Notes under the pieces: model-generated
Seen by the model: only the letters and a program-made list of their open reading frames with translations
Told to the model about the DNA's origin: nothing
The model's database searches: none
Shown here: positions 28,379 to 30,375 of the stretch, in pieces
How the letters are laid out: every line of letters begins with the position of its first letter
How positions within the stretch are numbered: the stretch's first letter is position 1
Program-made: the position numbers and the translations under genes
Assembly (NCBI GenBank): GCA_045650705.1
Contig: JAZRRK010000015.1
Span: 1-30,375, forward strand
DNA: 30,375 nt
Direction of reading: 5' to 3'
Source: UMGS1781 sp045650705
Lineage (GTDB): Bacteria > Bacillota > Clostridia > TANB77 > CAG-508

Positions 28379-29905
28379 TTAATCTTTAATTAAACTTTCT
28401 CCAGTCATTTCTGCTGGTTTTTCTATTCCCATTATGTCAAGCATTGTTGGTGCTAAATCTGCAAGTCTTCCATCTTTTAATTTAACTTGTTTTCCCACTA
28501 ATATTAATGGTACTACATTTGTTGTATGCGCTGTGTGTGGTTCTCCTGTAGTATAATCTATCATCTGTTCTGAATTTCCATGGTCTGCTGTAATTAATGC
28601 AACTCCATTTACTTTTTCTAAGGCTTCTACTACCCTACCAACGCAAGTGTCTACTGTTTCAATTGCTTTTATTGCTGCATCTAAATTTCCTGTGTGCCCT
28701 ACCATGTCTGGGTTTGCATAATTTAGAATTATAGTATCATATTTTTGACTTTCAATTGCTTCTACAACTTTATCTGTTACTTCAATAGCACTCATTTCTG
28801 GTTGTAAGTCATAAGTTTCTACTTTTGGTGATGGCACAAGTATTCTATCTTCACCTTTATATTGTTTTTCTTCTCCACCATTAAAGAAAAATGTTACATG
28901 GGCATATTTTTCTGTTTCTGCTATTCTTAGCTGTGTTAACCCTTTATTTGCAACTATTTCACCATAGGTGTTTTTTATTTCATCTTTTTTAAATACTATA
29001 TGTACATTTTCAATTGTTTCATCATAATTTGTAAAACATACATAATATAATGGAAAATACTCTCTTTCAAAACCTGAAAATTCTTTATCCACTAAGCTTC
29101 TTGTTATTTCTCTAGCTCTGTCTGGTCTAAAGTTAAAGAATATAACAGAATCATTTTCAGATATTGTTGCAATTGGTTCATCTCCATTACATATTAATGT
29201 TGGTACTACGAATTCATCAAATATTTCTTTTTGATATGAGTCTTCTATTGCTTTTGTTGCACTTGTACTCTTATCTCCTATTCCATTTACTAATGCATCA
29301 TATGCCTTTTGAACTCTTTCCCATCTTTTATCTCTATCCATAGCATAAAATCTTCCTGTTATGCTTGCTATTTTTCCAACACCTTTTTCAGCCATTTTTT
29401 GTTCTAATTCTGCTATAAAGTTTTCCCCTGATGCTGGCGGTGTATCTCTTCCATCTAAGAAGCAATGTACATATACATCTTCAAAGTCTTTTCTTTTTGC
29501 CATTTCTAATAAAGCATATAAATGACGATTGTGACTATGAACACCACCATCAGATAATAATCCCATTATGTGTAATTTTGAATTGTTTACTTTACAATTT
29601 TCAATAGCTTTTACAAATGCTGGTTGCATAAAGAAATCGCCATCTTCAATTGATTTTGTTATTTTTGCTAAATCTTGATATACAATTCTTCCTGCTCCAA
29701 TATTTGTATGTCCAACTTCAGAATTTCCCATTTGTCCTTCTGGAAGTCCAACTTCTAATCCACTTGTATGAATCATTGTATATGGATTCTTTTTTAATAT
29801 TTCATTTAAATGTGGTATATTTGCCAATTTTACTGAATTTCCTTCTACTTGTATATTAATTCCAAATCCATCTAAAATCATTAACATTGTTACTTTTTTG
29901 CTCAT
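28379..29905 (-). CDS. gpmI: 2,3-bisphosphoglycerate-independent phosphoglycerate mutase
   Basis: 508 residues, the standard length. It isomerises 3- and 2-phosphoglycerate, using two Mn ions. The first metal site starts MILDGFG (9-15); catalytic Ser62 is in GNSEVGHTNIGAGR (60-73); substrate residues HSHNRH, HCFLDGRDTPP and RFYAMDRDKRW follow; the second metal set is NYANPDMVGHTG and ITADHGNSEQM. All are intact. AAAGGGG precedes the ATG. tpiA ends 19 bases upstream and eno follows, an operon order common in Firmicutes. The enzyme is Mn-dependent and pH-sensitive in spore formers, which fits a sporulating host. Confidence 0.98.
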   Translation of the reverse strand: MSKKVTMLMILDGFGINIQVEGNSVKLANIPHLNEILKKNPYTMIHTSGLEVGLPEGQMGNSEVGHTNIGAGRIVYQDLAKITKSIEDGDFFMQPAFVKAIENCKVNNSKLHIMGLLSDGGVHSHNRHLYALLEMAKRKDFEDVYVHCFLDGRDTPPASGENFIAELEQKMAEKGVGKIASITGRFYAMDRDKRWERVQKAYDALVNGIGDKSTSATKAIEDSYQKEIFDEFVVPTLICNGDEPIATISENDSVIFFNFRPDRAREITRSLVDKEFSGFEREYFPLYYVCFTNYDETIENVHIVFKKDEIKNTYGEIVANKGLTQLRIAETEKYAHVTFFFNGGEEKQYKGEDRILVPSPKVETYDLQPEMSAIEVTDKVVEAIESQKYDTIILNYANPDMVGHTGNLDAAIKAIETVDTCVGRVVEALEKVNGVALITADHGNSEQMIDYTTGEPHTAHTTNVVPLILVGKQVKLKDGRLADLAPTMLDIMGIEKPAEMTGESLIKD

Positions 29906-29924
29906 TTAGTTTTCCCCTTTTCTG

Positions 29925-30375
29925 TTACATATCATAATTTACTATTTTACTAAATTCTTCTGGTTTTAAACTTGCTCCACCAACTAATCCACCATCAATA
30001 TCTGATGTTGTGAATAATTCTTTAGCATTAGAAGATTTAACACTTCCACCATATTGAATAATAACTTCTTCTGAAACTTCTGCTCCATATAATTTTTCTA
30101 TTTCTGCTCTTATTGCTTTTATAGAATTGTTAGCATCTTCAGATGTTGCTGTTTTTCCTGTTCCAATTGCCCAAATTGGTTCATAAGCAATTATTGTAGC
30201 TTTTACTTGGTCTTTAGATAATCCTTCTAAAGCTAAGCGAGTTTGATTTGTTATAATTTCTTCTGTTTTTCCAGCTTCTCTTTCATCTAAACTTTCACCA
30301 ACACATACTATTGGTTTTAATTCATTTTCAAAAGCTGCTTTTATTTTTTTATTAACAGATTCATCTGTTTCATTA
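29925..30375 (-). CDS. tpiA: Triosephosphate isomerase, C-terminal 149 residues (5' end outside window)
   Basis: The minus-strand frame from the window edge reads NETDESVNKKIKAAFENELK, then PIVCVGESLDEREAG, the catalytic-Glu motif AYEPIWAIGTGKTAT (loop 6 with WAIGTG), and IQYGGSVKSSNAKEL and DGGLVGGASL, ending KPEEFSKIVNYDM. These are the phosphate-binding and catalytic parts of the TIM barrel, interconverting dihydroxyacetone phosphate and glyceraldehyde 3-phosphate. The N-terminal ~100 residues, with the first Lys and catalytic His, lie beyond the window. It ends 19 bases before the gpmI start, so they are one operon. Confidence 0.97.
   Translation of the reverse strand, partial: NETDESVNKKIKAAFENELKPIVCVGESLDEREAGKTEEIITNQTRLALEGLSKDQVKATIIAYEPIWAIGTGKTATSEDANNSIKAIRAEIEKLYGAEVSEEVIIQYGGSVKSSNAKELFTTSDIDGGLVGGASLKPEEFSKIVNYDM

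Overview
The window is AT-rich, low-GC Firmicutes DNA. Paired CotF-type spore coat genes, the tpiA-gpmI-eno glycolytic order, a sortase with its own substrate and many strong TTGNNN-17-TATAAT promoters point to an endospore-forming Clostridia member, probably an uncultured gut lineage. No 16S rRNA or taxon marker is present, so the genus is not claimed.

Layout. 1-141 is the right end of an IS3/IS150-type insertion sequence. 173-3941 (all minus) holds an acidic membrane-anchored protein, a PhoB-like two-component pair with a small membrane protein, and a two-gene cluster of a four-helix membrane protein and a charged cytosolic protein. 4245-7306 has a translationally coupled acyltransferase/membrane protein pair and a Na+/Ca2+ exchanger. 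7540-10040 is a copper P-type ATPase with a CopZ-like domain fused at its C-terminus and a frameshifted 5' end. 10207-10636 (plus) encodes two spore coat proteins. 10686-13968 holds a DUF378 protein and an O-acetylation operon (DUF4358 protein, MBOAT transferase, DHHW partner). 14213-16538 carries a CDF transporter, a permuted papain-like protein and a 10-TM metal exporter. 16624-17955 is a sortase with its IPQTG substrate. 18158-18517 is an SH3b protein.

The most interesting part is 18697-26517, a 7.8-kb integrated element that cuts a host tRNA-Gln(CUG) gene in its anticodon loop. The 3' half lies at 18660-18707 and the 5' half at 26507-26545. They share an 11-bp core, and joining them rebuilds a complete 76-nt tRNA. 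The element carries its own intact and different tRNA-Gln(CUG) at 26305-26379, just inside its right end and in line with the orphaned host tRNA promoter. It looks as if the element replaces the tRNA it destroys. Other contents are a relaxase remnant, three genes driven by one copied promoter module (two of them paralogues), another small gene, an orphan MazF/PemK-like toxin, two tandem structured-RNA-like units with terminators, an 81-aa orphan gene, a DUF6076-like zinc protein, an HTH regulator with repeated operator-like sites, an excisionase remnant and a frameshifted tyrosine integrase. The recombination genes look broken, so the element is probably fixed in place unless the frameshifts are sequencing errors.

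To the right, 26662-26883 encodes a 73-aa protein of unknown function, and 26933-30375 carries eno, gpmI and the 3' part of tpiA, co-oriented on the minus strand.
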